Shown piece after piece: positions 47,733-58,418 of a stretch of 64,000 nucleotides of DNA (position 1 is the first letter of the stretch; each line of letters begins with the position of its first letter). The position numbers were made by a program, and so were the translations under genes. The notes under the pieces were generated by a model. The model was given only the letters and a program-made list of their open reading frames with translations, was not told where the DNA came from and did not search any database. The stretch is from positions 1,488,001 through 1,552,000 of the forward strand of contig JAESUZ010002552.1 of the NCBI GenBank assembly GCA_017311185.1, given 5' to 3'. The DNA comes from Proteles cristata cristata (Eukaryota; Chordata; Mammalia; Carnivora; Hyaenidae).

Positions 47733-47968
47733 GGACGCCTGGGTGGGGTTCAGTCGGTTAAGCGTCCAACTTTGGCTCAGGTCATGATCTCACAGTTCGT
47801 GGGTTCGAGCCCTTAGCCGGGCTCTGTGCTGACAGCTAGCTCAGAGCCTGGAGCCTGCTTCAGATTCTGTGTCTCCCTCTCTCTCTGACCCTCCCCTGCT
47901 CACGCTGTCTCTCTCTCTCACACACACACTCACACAAATAAAAACATCCCAAAAAAATTTTTTTAAAT
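47733..47968 (+). mobile_element. CAN-SINE in L2, with TSD
   Basis: Flanked by 14-bp duplication AAAACAAAAAGCAA at 47719-47732 and 47969-47982. B box GGTTCGAGCCC intact. Confidence 0.93.
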
Positions 47969-47985
47969 AAAACAAAAAGCAAATC

Positions 47986-48096
47986 AGGGGTGGCTGGGTG
48001 GCTTGGTCAGTTAAGCATCTGACAGAGCCTGCTTGGGACTCTGTCTCTCCCTCTCCCCCTCCCTCTCTCTCATCATAAATTAAAAAAAAAAAAATT
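47986..48096 (+). mobile_element. internally deleted CAN-SINE
   Basis: Head GGCTGGGTGGCTTGGTCAGT joined directly to GACAGAGCCTGCTTGGGACT; the B-box and middle parts are missing. A12 tail. Confidence 0.85.
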
Positions 48097-48680
48097 TAAG
48101 TCAGAACCATGTCCATCCTCCACTCAAAATCTTCCAATGGCTCCCATCTCAGAGTAAAAGTTGAAGTCCATGAAAATGGCCTTAGGGCCCTACATGGGAC
48201 AATCCCTGCCTTCCTTCATTGACCGCATCTCCCCTGCTCTGTCTTCACTCCAGCTACGCTGACCTCCTTGTTCTGCCACAAAAATGGCAACTGTTTTTCT
48301 ACCTCCTGACTTTTGCGTCTGTAGTTCCCTCTTCCTAGAACATTCTTTCCTTAGATCGTCACATGGTTCACTCCCTCACCTCCTTCAGGTCAAACGTCAC
48401 CTTCTCATTGAGGCCATCTCTGACGACACCTTACACACTGCCTATCTCCCTCTGTTTTATTTCCCTCCATGGCTCCTACTGCCATCTAACATATGACATA
48501 TTTCACTTATTTGGTTCTTGTCTTTTGTTTCTACTAGAATATAAGCTCCCTGAAGGCAAAGCTTCTGCCTGTTTTGTTCACTCCAGAATCCTCTGTGCCT
48601 TGAAGAGTACCTGGCACATCCAACAGCTATCCATAAAACATGATGGAAGGAGGGCCCCAAAGGAGTATAAAGAATTGAGA

Positions 48681-49339
48681 TCAGAGGGATTCATCACGGA
48701 GAAGAAGAGGGAAGCCTCCTTCACTGCCCTGGAGCGGAGGTAAGAACGGATTCAATTATGTTTGTAGGCGGAAGTTTAAGTATTTCCCTTCTGGTTGGCT
48801 CTAGTTTCTCTGGGGAATATTAGACACGGAGGGGCTGGAGGAGAACCATGATGCAAATGCCAGCCACTTGGAAAGACTGAAAACCTGGATTTGCCTGGGT
48901 GCCAATCTACCTGGCTGTGTGATTTTCTTCAACACCACAGAATACACAACAAATGGGAGCTGCAAAGCTGTCTCAGCTTTTTCCTGAAAAAACTCAAAAC
49001 AAAACAAAAACTCTCCCTTCCACTAACTCAGTGCCCCAGTTCACCCACTCAGAGACTCGTCACCAATCACTGGTCTCATGTTAGTAAAATGAGCAGCGAG
49101 AGAGGTGGAGAAAGAGGAGAGAAAACTAGGAGAGCCAAAACAGGCCCTCTCCCACACAGGTGGGAAGGGGCGGGAACATTTAGTCTTCTCTCAAACCTGA
49201 AAGCTGATATCTGTACCCCGGGGCTCACATGCTGGGCCTTCTCCCGGGAACCCCTCCTCACCCCAAACACCTTCCCGCTGAGTCCCGTCTTGCGCCATTA
49301 CCTGTCCGCTTCTGGTCGGGCTCCACCCCCTCCAAACTC
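48681..49339. other. USP2 5' flank, single-copy
   Basis: GC content rises toward 49.3 kb. No exon recognised. In human a divergent antisense RNA (USP2-AS1) starts near this promoter, but nothing in the sequence alone proves it here. Confidence 0.4.
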
Positions 49340-49500
49340 GCGTGCTAGCTTCCACGTGCTCCTCTGTATATACCGGTCGCCTAGGAGACCCCGGCCGGGC
49401 GGGGCCCTCATGACGTCACAATAAGAACAAGCCAATGGCCTTGATGCGTCTCAGTGACGCGAGACGCGCGGTGTGGCTTTGCGGGCCGGGCGCAATGAGG
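49340..49500 (+). promoter_or_regulatory. USP2: USP2 long-isoform promoter (inferred)
   Basis: Within 85 bp lie an E-box CACGTG (49353-49358), TATATA (49367-49372), a perfect CRE TGACGTCA (49411-49418) and CCAAT (49432-49436). A further TGACGC half-site is at 49455. The CpG-rich stretch continues to about 49.75 kb. It is 8 kb upstream of the first coding exon, as expected from human USP2. USP2 is known to be clock-controlled and cAMP-responsive, which fits E-box and CRE motifs. The start site was not determined. Confidence 0.6.
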
Positions 49501-49705
49501 CAGCTGCCCGCTGGGTGGCGCCGATTTCCCGGGGAGGTCCTTTCTGGGCCCCCGGCGGAGGTGGGGGAGAGGCGGGCAGGAGCCGAGGCCAGGGAGACCT
49601 CTGCGTCAGCCGCTGCTCACTGCGCCGCGCCAGTACCAGCCGGGACTCGCCCGCAGCTCCATGCTTGTGCCCGGTTCGACTCGTCCATCCTCGGAGAAGA
49701 GGCAG
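49500..49705 (+). other. USP2: USP2 non-coding exon 1 (inferred)
   Basis: CpG-rich 5' UTR candidate ending in GGAGAAGAGGCAG with a strong donor GTACGTG at 49706. The left boundary is arbitrary. It would splice to the acceptor at 57600. The overlapping open frames in all phases are attributed to GC richness. Confidence 0.45.
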
Positions 49706-51089
49706 GTACGTGCCACCTGTCGGACACTGGGGAGGAGGGAGGCGGAGGTCAGCGCCGTTGGAGGTTCAGAAAGTGAGGTGTCAACGACAGCCTGGGTAGA
49801 ATGGGCACCAGAAATGTAGGGCGAGTGCCAGCTGTGCGGAGGAGCTCCAGCTGTGGGTGCCATTTGGGGGGCGGGGGGGAGTGCCTGCCAGCTGACAGAC
49901 CCGGGGTGCCAGGAAGAGCCATCTGTGTGCTGATCAGTGTGTTCTCAGGAAATGCTGCTTGGGCAGGTCCAGGTCTCTGTGCCCTGTGTGGTTTACGGCC
50001 TGAGAGTGACGCCTGGACACGGCCAGCCCCCTCCCCACTTACTCCACCCTGTTACAGCTGTCTCTGGTCAGTTCGAAGAAGGGGTGGGAGTGGGGGGAGG
50101 GCAGCAGTTAAGTGGAAGGGGAGATTTTCCACCAATCCCAAACCAGAGAGAGGCATCTTTGAAATTCTCACCAATCCCAAACCAGAAGCAGGCACGTGCT
50201 CCAAGGTAAGTAACTTCTACTTAACAGCCAAGGGAAGCCCAGGCCAACCCATTTTAGCCGTCCTCTGAGGAATGAACACCTACCTCCTGATCTGCCTTTT
50301 AGAAGGGGCTGAGCTGAAGATCGTGGTGATGTTCACCTTCCCAAGGCACCAGCATAAGAAGGTCCCCCAAGCCCAGCCCCGTAAAGTGGAGGAAAAGAGA
50401 GCTGGCTGGGCTGGGGTTGGGGCATCCCCCACTCCTTTGATACTGTAGATGCATACCAAACTGGAGTCGGAATGAGGACTGGAATGAGGGCCAGGGACGA
50501 GGGCGTCCTCTGATGTGCATGACCGAGACCCAAGCTGAGTCAGTAGCCTCGGCTGAGACAGGGTGGAGGCGCCATCCTGGGTACTCCCAGTCCTCAGGGA
50601 GAGCCACCGGGGAACAGGAGACACCGACCGGGAGCCCACAAGAGCACCAAGGCCCAAGAGGTTAAGAATCCTGCTCCCTCCTCCTGTGAGCCTGCCCAGC
50701 CCAGCTCTGTGGCCTAGGAATCCTGAGCACTCCTACAGGTAGAGTGGAGCCACCCCCAGAGCAGCTTTCTCCTGGTAGCCTGGGGGCAGCGGCACTTGCT
50801 CTATTCTTCTAGGCAAAGGGGGAAGGAGCCGAAACAGGCCTGGCCCTTCTGGGTTGGATGGGCAGGACATCTGGGAATACAGCAAGAGTCATTTGCCCTC
50901 GCCAGTTACGGGACATGAACCAGGTCAGAAACCCAGGGAGCTGTCGTCTGGCATTAGAACAGAGCACTCCCAACGGGTAGCCCAGAGGCCCTGTTCTCCC
51001 GAGGAAGGTCTCCCTTGTAGGTGCTCCGATGCATACCGCCACTAACTATAACAATAAGTGGAAGTAGTCAGCATAACCATTATTATCGC
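49706..51089 (+). other. USP2: USP2 intron 1, proximal part
   Basis: Single-copy, GC-moderate. Contains a 39-bp imperfect tandem repeat with CACCAATCCCAAACCAGA at 50130-50147 and 50169-50186. No further exon recognised. Confidence 0.5.
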
Positions 51090-51300
51090 CTATTGCCCTC
51101 TTAACCATGGGCCAGGAAAACTTGCAAATATTATTCTATTTAATCCTCATAATTGTGAGGTATAGAACTATTATCCTTTTCACTCCTGTTTTACAGATTA
51201 ACTCCCTAAGGTTCTGACAGCTTAACGTGCCTTGCCCACGGTCTCAGAGCCGATCAAAGGGAATGAGCTGGAATATAAACCCAGGCCTAGAAGCCCATTA
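51090..51300 (+). mobile_element. MIR element
   Basis: MIR core: TATTCTATTTAATCCTCATA, TTTTACAGATTAACTCCC, TGCCTTGCCCACGGTCTCAG, TATAAACCCAGGCCTAGAAG. Confidence 0.8.
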
Positions 51301-52677
51301 TAAGAGTTTGGACTGAAGACCTGAGGGCAGGTCCTGCCCGCCTCTCACTACCTGTGGGCCCTGGACCTCGGGATCTACTCCACTTGTAAAGGAAGGATAG
51401 AGAGTAGCACTTGTAAATGAGAGGCTTCAATCTCCTCTCATTCTGTGAAGGACACCTCCTTCTCCATAGCCTTGCCTGCACTCCCCTCTCCCCAACATCC
51501 CTCTACCCTCTTTCCAGTTCTGTTTCCCCTGGGTCCCCCTTCTGTCCATTTCAAAATGCCCCCTCCCCCTTCAGAGAGCCCTCAAGGGAGGGCTTGCCAC
51601 TGCCCCTTTAATTCTCGGCCGTGGAATGCAAGTGAGTTGAGCTAGCCATCTCTGTGAGGTCAGATAAGATACTATATATATCGGAGACGGTAACCTGAGC
51701 TCCGGATTACCCAGCCCCAGTCACACTCCAGCCTCGCGGCTCTCCACTGCTCTCCCTGCCTTGCTGGGGAAGGAGAAGCCCCCAGATCCTGTCCAGTGCC
51801 CCCGGACACAGGTCAGTAGCTGCCGCTGTAGTATGTGGGCTTCGCGAGGCCGCTGTCCAGACAGCCCTGGGTGTTTGGGGGAGCATGTGATGGGCTGCCC
51901 AATGGGGCCCGGAGGCTGCTGTCGGCAAGACTGAAGGTGAAGGCTCAGAGGAGGCAGGCAGAGGCAGAGGAGGCAGTGAGGACAGAAGAAAGAGAAGCCC
52001 TGGAGGAAAAGCAGGGAGACTGGGACTCTCCCCTGGGGAGGGAGCACCAGAAGAGCTCAGGACAGAGGTGATTCGGAAAGAGAATTTAAGGACACCAGTA
52101 CTGCCTGAAGGCCCACTCCTTTGCCTTTTCTTGGAAGTGTAGAGATGCCTACCCCCTCCCAACCCTAAATCAAGAAGCATGCTATAGAGATACTACCCTG
52201 GGCCCACCCTCCTTCTCCACCAGTCAGGATTCTTGCCCTAATATCCAATCTCTCTCACCCCTTCACCCCTCTCCCAGCCCTTGGGCAACTACTAGGAGCA
52301 AGAGAGACTGAGATGGACCCAAATTCCCTTGACTGACCCCCGTCCAAGGCATGCCAAGAGGATTAGGCACTAAACTGGTGGGTCCTTGGGTGTAAGCCAC
52401 AGAGACGGAGCTACTAGTGACAGGCTGGAGGGAAAGGGGGGGCCAGACTGAGGCTGCTGGGGACTAAGAGGCGTACACAGAGCTCCTGGAACATGCGAGC
52501 ACAAGTAGCCCCCACCCCAGTCCTCCACCCTCTCTGAATCTATCACATCTACCAGAACAGAACCTCGACCTAGGAGCCAATGCCCGTGCCCAGACAGTGC
52601 CCAAGCAGATAGGAGTTAAGGGTCAGAGAGTGTAGATGAAGGGAGACAGGACCCCTCTCTCAGCCGCCTTCTTCTTC
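51301..52677 (+). other. USP2: USP2 intron 1, middle part
   Basis: No exon recognised. AGATAAGATACTATATATAT (51662-51681) combines GATA-type and TATA-like motifs. The 157-residue frame on the minus strand (51707-52180) has no domain. Confidence 0.45.
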
Positions 52678-52880
52678 TTTTTTTTTTTTTAATGTTTTTT
52701 ATTTATTTCTGAGAAGAGACAGCATGAGCAGCTGAGGGTCAGAGAGAGAGGGAGACACAGAATCCAAAACAGGCTCCAGGCTCTGAGCTAGCTGTCAGCA
52801 CAGAGCCCGACGTGGGGCTTGAACCCGCGAACTCTGAGCTGAAGTCGGATGCTCAACCGACTGAGCCACCCAGGCGCCCC
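52678..52880 (-). mobile_element. CAN-SINE in USP2 intron 1
   Basis: Minus-strand felid-type copy ending in GCCACCCAGGCGCCCC, with small deletions in the B-box region. Confidence 0.92.
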
Positions 52881-53794
52881 TCTCTTGGCCCTCTTTACCG
52901 TTCAAGGCCAGCACATCAGTGGTGCCTCATTCCGATGGTGTTAGCAAGTGGCTTTGGGAAGCTCTGAGGTCAGCACTGTGGAGGTTCCCAAGCACCTGGT
53001 AAGACTGGCTGGGACTCCCCACTCACCTGTCCTGGAGAGCTGGGTAGGAGGGGAAGGCCTGAACTCTGTTGAGGCACACCTCAGAAGCCCAGCTAGGGGC
53101 TCTCTACCCAGGCAGTGGCAAGGGCACTTCACCCCAGATAGCAGAGTGGAGGTGGCCAGAGAGGGGACATGAAGGCTGCTGGGACGTGGGGCATTACCCA
53201 TCCCCTACCCTGGGGGCCAGGAGTGCCTGGGATTCCTGGGGAACAAGTCCCTCCCCCGGCTGGGCAGGTTAGGGAGCCCTTCACGTGAGCAACAGGAAAT
53301 GACAGTAGCTGACGCAAGGGGGTTGGCTGCCCCAGGGAGATAGGGCTCATTTCAACCCCTGACTCATCTAGCCTGGGTACACTGGGGAGTGGGCCAAGCT
53401 GCAGGAGGGGCAGGAGGCTGGAGGTCATGTCCATAACCAGGCCTTGGGCCGAGGGCCCTGGCTGCCCAGGGGGCACTTGGGAGCTTGGCACTACAGGTGG
53501 AATGGAGGCCTCTTGGACCATCTCCTGGCTGATCAGAATTGTACTGGCACTCAGGTTGCACTTGGCTTCGCTCTCGTTTGCCGGCAGTGGAAACTCGAAG
53601 GGCCGCTCCTGCGGGAGACTGTACCTGCCACGCTGCTGCCTAGACAGTGGACGCCTGCATTCCCCCTGCCCCAGACTCCATGCCACAGGTCTTACCCTGT
53701 GCAGCTCAGGGAGAGGCCAGGGAAGTGTGACATAGGGGGCTGCAGGGGTAAGGCTGGCTTCAGGGGGGCTGTTAGGGGACAGAGCATAGATCCC
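52881..53794 (+). other. USP2: USP2 intron 1, distal unique part
   Basis: GC-rich single-copy sequence. A 264-codon frame on the minus strand (53129-53923) crosses into a MIR and shows no known domain, so no gene is called. Confidence 0.45.
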
Positions 53795-53928
53795 CATCCA
53801 GTTCTGCCACTGCTCACAATGTGACCTTGGAGAAATCCACATCACCTCCCCCATCGCTGGTGGGTGTCGCAAGTGAGCAAATAACGGCCCCCGCTGCATA
53901 GGGCAAGTGTGAGAATTAAGCACGTTAA
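53795..53928 (+). mobile_element. MIR, interrupted by a MITE
   Basis: MIR text TTCTGCCACTGCTCACAATG, TGACCTTGGAGAAATCCACA and GTGAGAATTAAGCACGTTAA. It stops where the mariner-like element begins. Confidence 0.65.
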
Positions 53929-54170
53929 TGCCGGGTGTCCCAAAAGTCTTCGTGCGGCTCCAAACTGTGGTAACTTCAGAAACATGAGTGCTATATGCTT
54001 CAGAATTTCATTATTTAATTTCTTGTCTGTTTTTTTGACTTTCAAGCAAAAGGGGTCATTTCAGTGTAACATAAATCATTTAAACCTTCAAGTGATGTTT
54101 GCCAGTTTACATTCTTTCTGCTAAAGAATCCAAGACTAAATCCGCACTGAGACTTTGAGGACACTCGGTA
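53929..54170. mobile_element. mariner-like MITE (about 242 bp)
   Basis: Terminal inverted repeats of about 30 bp. The left end has TGCCGGGTGTCCCAAAAGTC (53929 onward). The right end, read inward on the minus strand, has TACCGAGTGTCCTCAAAGTC (from 54170). 23 of 30 positions match. The right end sits on a TA dinucleotide and the left on a TG, plausibly a decayed TA. The interior is AT-rich with no transposase frame. The GGGTGTCCCAAAA type terminus is typical of mariner-derived elements. Family name not assigned. Confidence 0.7.
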
Positions 54171-56084
54171 CGAAGTTCACTCAGGAGAGCGCCAGGCACC
54201 GCATGTGCCTTCAGGAAGCTGAGTGCTCTGGGCAGAGGAATGAAGGCAGGAGCACCTCCAAAGAGAGGGAAACAGCAAAGTGAGGGAGGGAGAACTCTGG
54301 CAGAGCAGGGGAGGGTGGAGGCGCCCCTGCGAAGATGGAGTGGAGGAGCTTGGCAGGTGGAGTGCCCCCGCTGTCCAAGGTAGCAGGCACCTGGGGCGGA
54401 GTTGCCTAGAGCCACATGCCTCTACTTGCCAGCTCTGGGTAAACAGCAAAAGGAGACGGGCAGCGGGGGCCCTACGCCGGGGCAGAGAGGCAGATGGGGG
54501 ATCCCAGCCAATCGGCTCGCCTCCCACTGCCCCGTGAAAGGGCCATTCAGTCCAGCCCGTTCCTGTGGCAACAAGGAGACTCAAAGCCGTGTGAGTGCCC
54601 CTCCTGTCCCTGTCTTGCGCAGCAAGGCTACAGCCAGGGCCCAGCCTGCTCTCTCACACATGGTGTATTCTGCAGTCTCCAGGGACAGCCATGCCAGGTA
54701 ATGCCAAGGGGCACCAACCCAAGCTGTCTGCTCACCTGGAAGGTGCTGGCACTTTTCTCAAGAGCGAAACTAGGGGTTAGGGGAGGTGACAGGCATGCTC
54801 AAGGCCTCAGCCCCAAAAGGGACCCTCTCCCCAGACAAGAACTATAAGCCAGATGTCAGCACTGAGAGTCAGCTTCCAGGGAGCTGTTAGTGATGGCCTG
54901 ACCCCCTGCCCAGGGCTGCCTTGGCAAGGGGGACGCCTGTCACTTGCCTGCCAGATGGGAGCAGACAGGAGAGCAAGATTTGGGAGCCATCTGGGACTCT
55001 ATGGGCCAAAAGGGGTGACTATACTCTAGCCGCATCCCTTCCCAAGGAATATTTGTGGGCCTTCCCAGGGTTGTCTGTCTCTGTCCCCTGTACTTTGTTT
55101 GGCCCCAGCACTTCTGCGTCATTAGCAGGGCCAGGAGAGGTCACGAGTTTGGGGCACTGCCTGCAGAATACCAATTCCCTGGGAGCCTTAGTGTGGAGGA
55201 GGGGGAGTGAGAGCCTTGGGGAGGAGGCATGAGCTCATGCCCTTGGGGGTGGGGGGAGGAGGTTGTATCTGATTGGCTGCCCGGTGTCCCAGAGCCTGGT
55301 TCCTGAGACCTGGAGTCTCTTTGACTTTGAATTATTGATGGAGTTCTCCAAAGTGAAATAGAGCAGGACTAGTCCCACGCCCCTGCCCCCCGGTGGCTCT
55401 GTCTGTGTCTCCCCCTGGCCTCCCTCAGCCTTCATGCCCTTCCTTCTCTGAACCCCAAACACTAAGCAGATGGAAGGAGACCTGTGGCCCCCCCACCCCC
55501 AACCGGACACAAGATCCTCTTCCGGGTACTTTCTCCGAGCAAAGAGCAGGAGCCGTGCTAGAGGCGGAAGCACAGTGGGCAAGGGCATGTGTGCAAGGAC
55601 GGGGGTGCCCAGGCCAGGTGGGAGAAGCGTGCACAGTAACTGCAGAGCAGGCCTTTCTGAGCCAGCCCGGACTGCAAACTTCTGCAGTTCTCCGGCGGGG
55701 TGTGCGAGTTCTGTTCTCGGGTCCACCAGGAGGTGGCCACCTGCTGACCTCCCACCCCTGCACCTATCCCATGCCTTGCACAGACTGAGTTTCTAGGGCT
55801 CTCTGCCAAGCATTTAGGGCCTGGCACCAGCTCCTCTCTGCCCCAATGGGCTGGGCTGCCAGCCTAGGGCAGGCTGTGGGCTGCCCGAGCCAGTGTCTGC
55901 TGAACAGCTAGCTTCTGCCCACTGCACACTCATCCGCACATCTCACTGAGGGATGCAGGGGAAGCCCGGTGCCCAGGGCTGAGGTCAGAGGCCGGCCAGG
56001 CCGGGAGACGGCCAGCCCTGACATTATTATAGGCCTACAAAGGAGGAGCCCAGAGCCTGACAGGGGCCAGGGCAAGAGATAATA
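54171..56084 (+). other. USP2: USP2 intron 1, unique
   Basis: GC-rich, no exon or repeat recognised. Open frames on both strands (for example 55235-55827) are mutually overlapping and featureless. Confidence 0.45.
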
Positions 56085-56290
56085 ACTACTGTCATAGTTG
56101 AGAGCTTTCACGTGTTATTATTTCATTTATTCCTCACAACAGCCCTGTGAGGTAGGAACCATAATGATGGTGATTATACTCCCAGTACAGGTGAGGAGAT
56201 TGGGGCTCGGAGGAGCTAAATGACTAGTGCAAAATCACCCAGCGAGTCAGTCACGGGGCAAGTCAAAACCAGCCCTGCACCACTACTCTG
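56085..56290 (+). mobile_element. MIR element
   Basis: MIR core: TTATTTCATTTATTCCTCAC, AACAGCCCTGTGAGGTAGGA, CAGGTGAGGAGATTGGGGCT, GCAAAATCACCCAGCGAGTC. Confidence 0.85.
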
Positions 56291-56504
56291 ACGTTCCTGA
56301 AGGGCGCTGCCCCCACCCAGGGGCCCCACAAGAGCCCCTGAAGTCCTCAAGGCAAGGGCCCTGATCCTACTGGTTCCTCTCTCCAAAGCCCTTTGCCCCC
56401 CAGCTCCACTGTAGATACAGCCTGTGCACCTAGGGTGATGAAGGGACTCTAGTGGATCCCAAGTGAGCCTATACCTGATGGGGAGGGTGAATCAAAGAAC
56501 AGGA

Positions 56505-56650
56505 GGAAGCACACTGGCCTAGAAACCCAAAAGGCCTGAATTCCAATCCTGGCTCTGCTAGTGTGACCTGGCGTCACTGTTTCCATCTGTACAACAGAGA
56601 GGTTAAAACAGATAATTCCTTAGGACCATTACAACTCCTCAATGCAGAGA
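56505..56650 (+). mobile_element. MIR element
   Basis: CCTGAATTCCAATCCTGGCT, TGTGACCTGGCGTCACTGTT, TCCATCTGTACAACAGAGAG: 5' and central MIR text. Confidence 0.7.
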
Positions 56651-57600
56651 TTTCTGTGTGCCTTCGCAAGACCCACCTCCGCCAGAAAAATGGGACGCAG
56701 CAACTCCAATACTGCCTGTAGTGAAGGATTTTAGCCTCTAGGGGGCCCCCCTTGCACAAGTCATCACCCTTGAGCCGGTTGGGTTGGACGTTGGTAGAGG
56801 AACCCCTGGAGGCCATACATACGACTTTAACTCCACTTAGAACAGAAGAGTTCCATCTGTGAAGGGGGTAGTTTCTACCACACGAGGTCACCACAGAAGG
56901 TGACCATGTCCAGGCAAGAACAGTGGGATTGGTTCTGGAGACTGGAGTCAAGTCCTCTATCTGCCACATGCTCTCTCACCACTGCCTCCCTGGCCCCCGT
57001 TACTTCCTCTCATGAGCCTCCTTTTCTTCAGCAAGGATCTGACCAAGCGATCCTCAGGCCATTTCAGCTCAGACAATGTAGGATCCCAAAAAGAGTCCTG
57101 CCCCTCCTTGAAACAGGGAGGGAGGGAAGCAATCTTAATTCTTAAAGTGTCCAGTGTTTTTCTAATCCAGGAGTTGAGGGCCTCAGCACCCTCCTGAAAC
57201 CAGAGGAGATCTGGGTTGGAATACTGTGAGTCAACGGCAGGCCTGTGAGGTCGGGCAGTCCCCCCCCTCAAGTCTGGGCCACTGCAAGGGAGCACTCGGA
57301 GCAGGCAGGACATGCTGAGAGCCATGGCCCTGTGCGGTTTATAAAGGCCTGCTCATGACTCGTGCTCTCACTCAGGGGTGACTCGATGGGTGCGTGTAAA
57401 CCTGTACACAAACTTGCATGCATGTGCGTATATGCACATGCACGGGTGCCTTTCTTAGTGGTGGGCCAGCCTCTTAGGGACATGGACAGCATGGCCTCTG
57501 GTTGAGGCCTAAGGTTCTGTCCAGCTGGGGATGACAAGCAGGTACAGGAGAGCCTGAAACCTGGCAGGGCCCTCTGACAACCGCTCTGCTTGTCTTTCAG
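56651..57600 (+). other. USP2: USP2 intron 1, end
   Basis: Possible MIR trace near 56925-57110. It ends in the polypyrimidine tract and acceptor TGCTTGTCTTTCAG (57587-57600). Confidence 0.5.
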
Positions 57601-57641
57601 CCCATGAGGCTCCCAGTCCCCGCTGAGTGCCGCCCTGAAGG
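57601..57641 (+). other. USP2: USP2 exon 2 5' UTR part
   Basis: 41 nt between the acceptor (CTTTCAG) and the main ATG; contains the upstream ATG at 57604. Confidence 0.8.
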
Positions 57642-57666
57642 ATGTCCCAGCTCTCCTCCACCCTGA
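57604..57666 (+). CDS. upstream ORF overlapping the USP2 start
   Basis: A 20-codon frame starting 38 nt before the USP2 ATG and ending with TGA at 57664-57666, 22 nt inside the USP2 coding region in a different frame. It lies wholly in the exon that begins at 57601, so any transcript using this acceptor carries it. Its start context is weak (C at -3, A at +4), whereas the USP2 ATG has A at -3. The peptide has no recognisable motif. A role in damping translation is inference. Confidence 0.45.
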   Translation: MRLPVPAECRPEGCPSSPPP

Positions 57667-58418
57667 AGCGCTATACAGAATCGGCCCGCTACACAGATGC
57701 CCCTTATGCCAAATCGGGCTATGGCACCTATACTCCCTCTTCCTATGGGGCCAACCTGGCTGCCTCCTTCCTGGAGAAGGAGAAGCTTGGTTTTAAGCCA
57801 GCCCCCCCAACCAGCTTCCTCACCCGTCCCCGTACCTACGGCCCCTCTTCAATCCTGGACTATGACAGGGGCCGCCCCCTGCTGAGACCCGATGTCATCG
57901 GGTGTGGTAAGCGTGCAGAGAGCCAGACTCGCGGCACTGAGCGGCCTTCAGGGAGCGGACTCAGCGGGGGCAGTGGATTCCCTTACGGAGTGACCAACAA
58001 CTCCCTCAGCTACCTGCCCGGGACCGCCCGGGACCAGGGTATAACCTTGCCCCAGAAGAAGTCCAGCAGTCAATCAGACCTGGCCCGGGATTTCTCCAGC
58101 CTCCGGACCTCAGACAGCTATCGGATAGACCCTGGGAACCTGGGCCGCAGCCCCATGCTGGCCCGCACGCGCAAGGAGCTGTGCGCGCTGCAGGGGCTCT
58201 ATCAGGCGGCCAGCCGCTCGGAGTACCTGGCAGACTACCTGGAGAACTATGGCCGAAAGGGCAGCGCCCCTCTGGTGCCCACCCAGGTCCCTACCTCTCG
58301 AGTCCCTGAAGTCCTCAGCCCCACCTACCGACCCACTGGCCGATACACTCTGTGGGAGAAGAGTAAGGGCCAGGCCCCTGGGTCCAGCCGCTCCAGCTCC
58401 CCAGGGCGAGACACGATG
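57642..58418 (+). CDS. USP2: ubiquitin carboxyl-terminal hydrolase 2, long-isoform first coding exon (partial)
   Basis: 259 codons from ATG to the donor ATG|GTGAGT (GT at 58419), in phase 0. The protein starts [19 protein letters not shown] and ends with SSSPGRDTM, matching the isoform-specific N-terminal extension of USP2-69 (USP2a). The extension is Tyr/Ser/Arg/Pro-rich and probably disordered, with no transmembrane or catalytic element. The Cys-His protease domain, which removes ubiquitin from substrates such as cyclin D1, MDM2 and fatty acid synthase, is encoded by later exons to the right of this window. The frame continues open 16 codons into the intron, but the splice donor is strong. 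The short isoform USP2-45 uses a different first exon, not found here. Start chosen by match to the family and by the acceptor at 57600. Confidence 0.95.

Larger units (their letters stand above)
46881..48680 (+). mobile_element. long LINE-2 relic split by two SINEs
   Basis: Ordered L2 phrases over about 1.5 kb: AAGGTCACCAACAGCCTTCT (47016), GCTGACAACTCTCAATTCTA, TTGACATCTTGACACACCTA, ATCCAGAATCCAACTGCACC. After the SINEs come CTTCCAATGGCTCCCATCTC (48131), CACCTCCTTCAGGTCAAACG and AGAGTACCTGGCACATCCAA. This is among the longest contiguous L2 stretches in the window. All frames are broken. Confidence 0.8.

Noticed and set aside
53129..53923. 264-codon open frame on the minus strand
   Set aside because: Extends through a MIR, overlaps equally open frames on the other strand and shows no recognisable protein.
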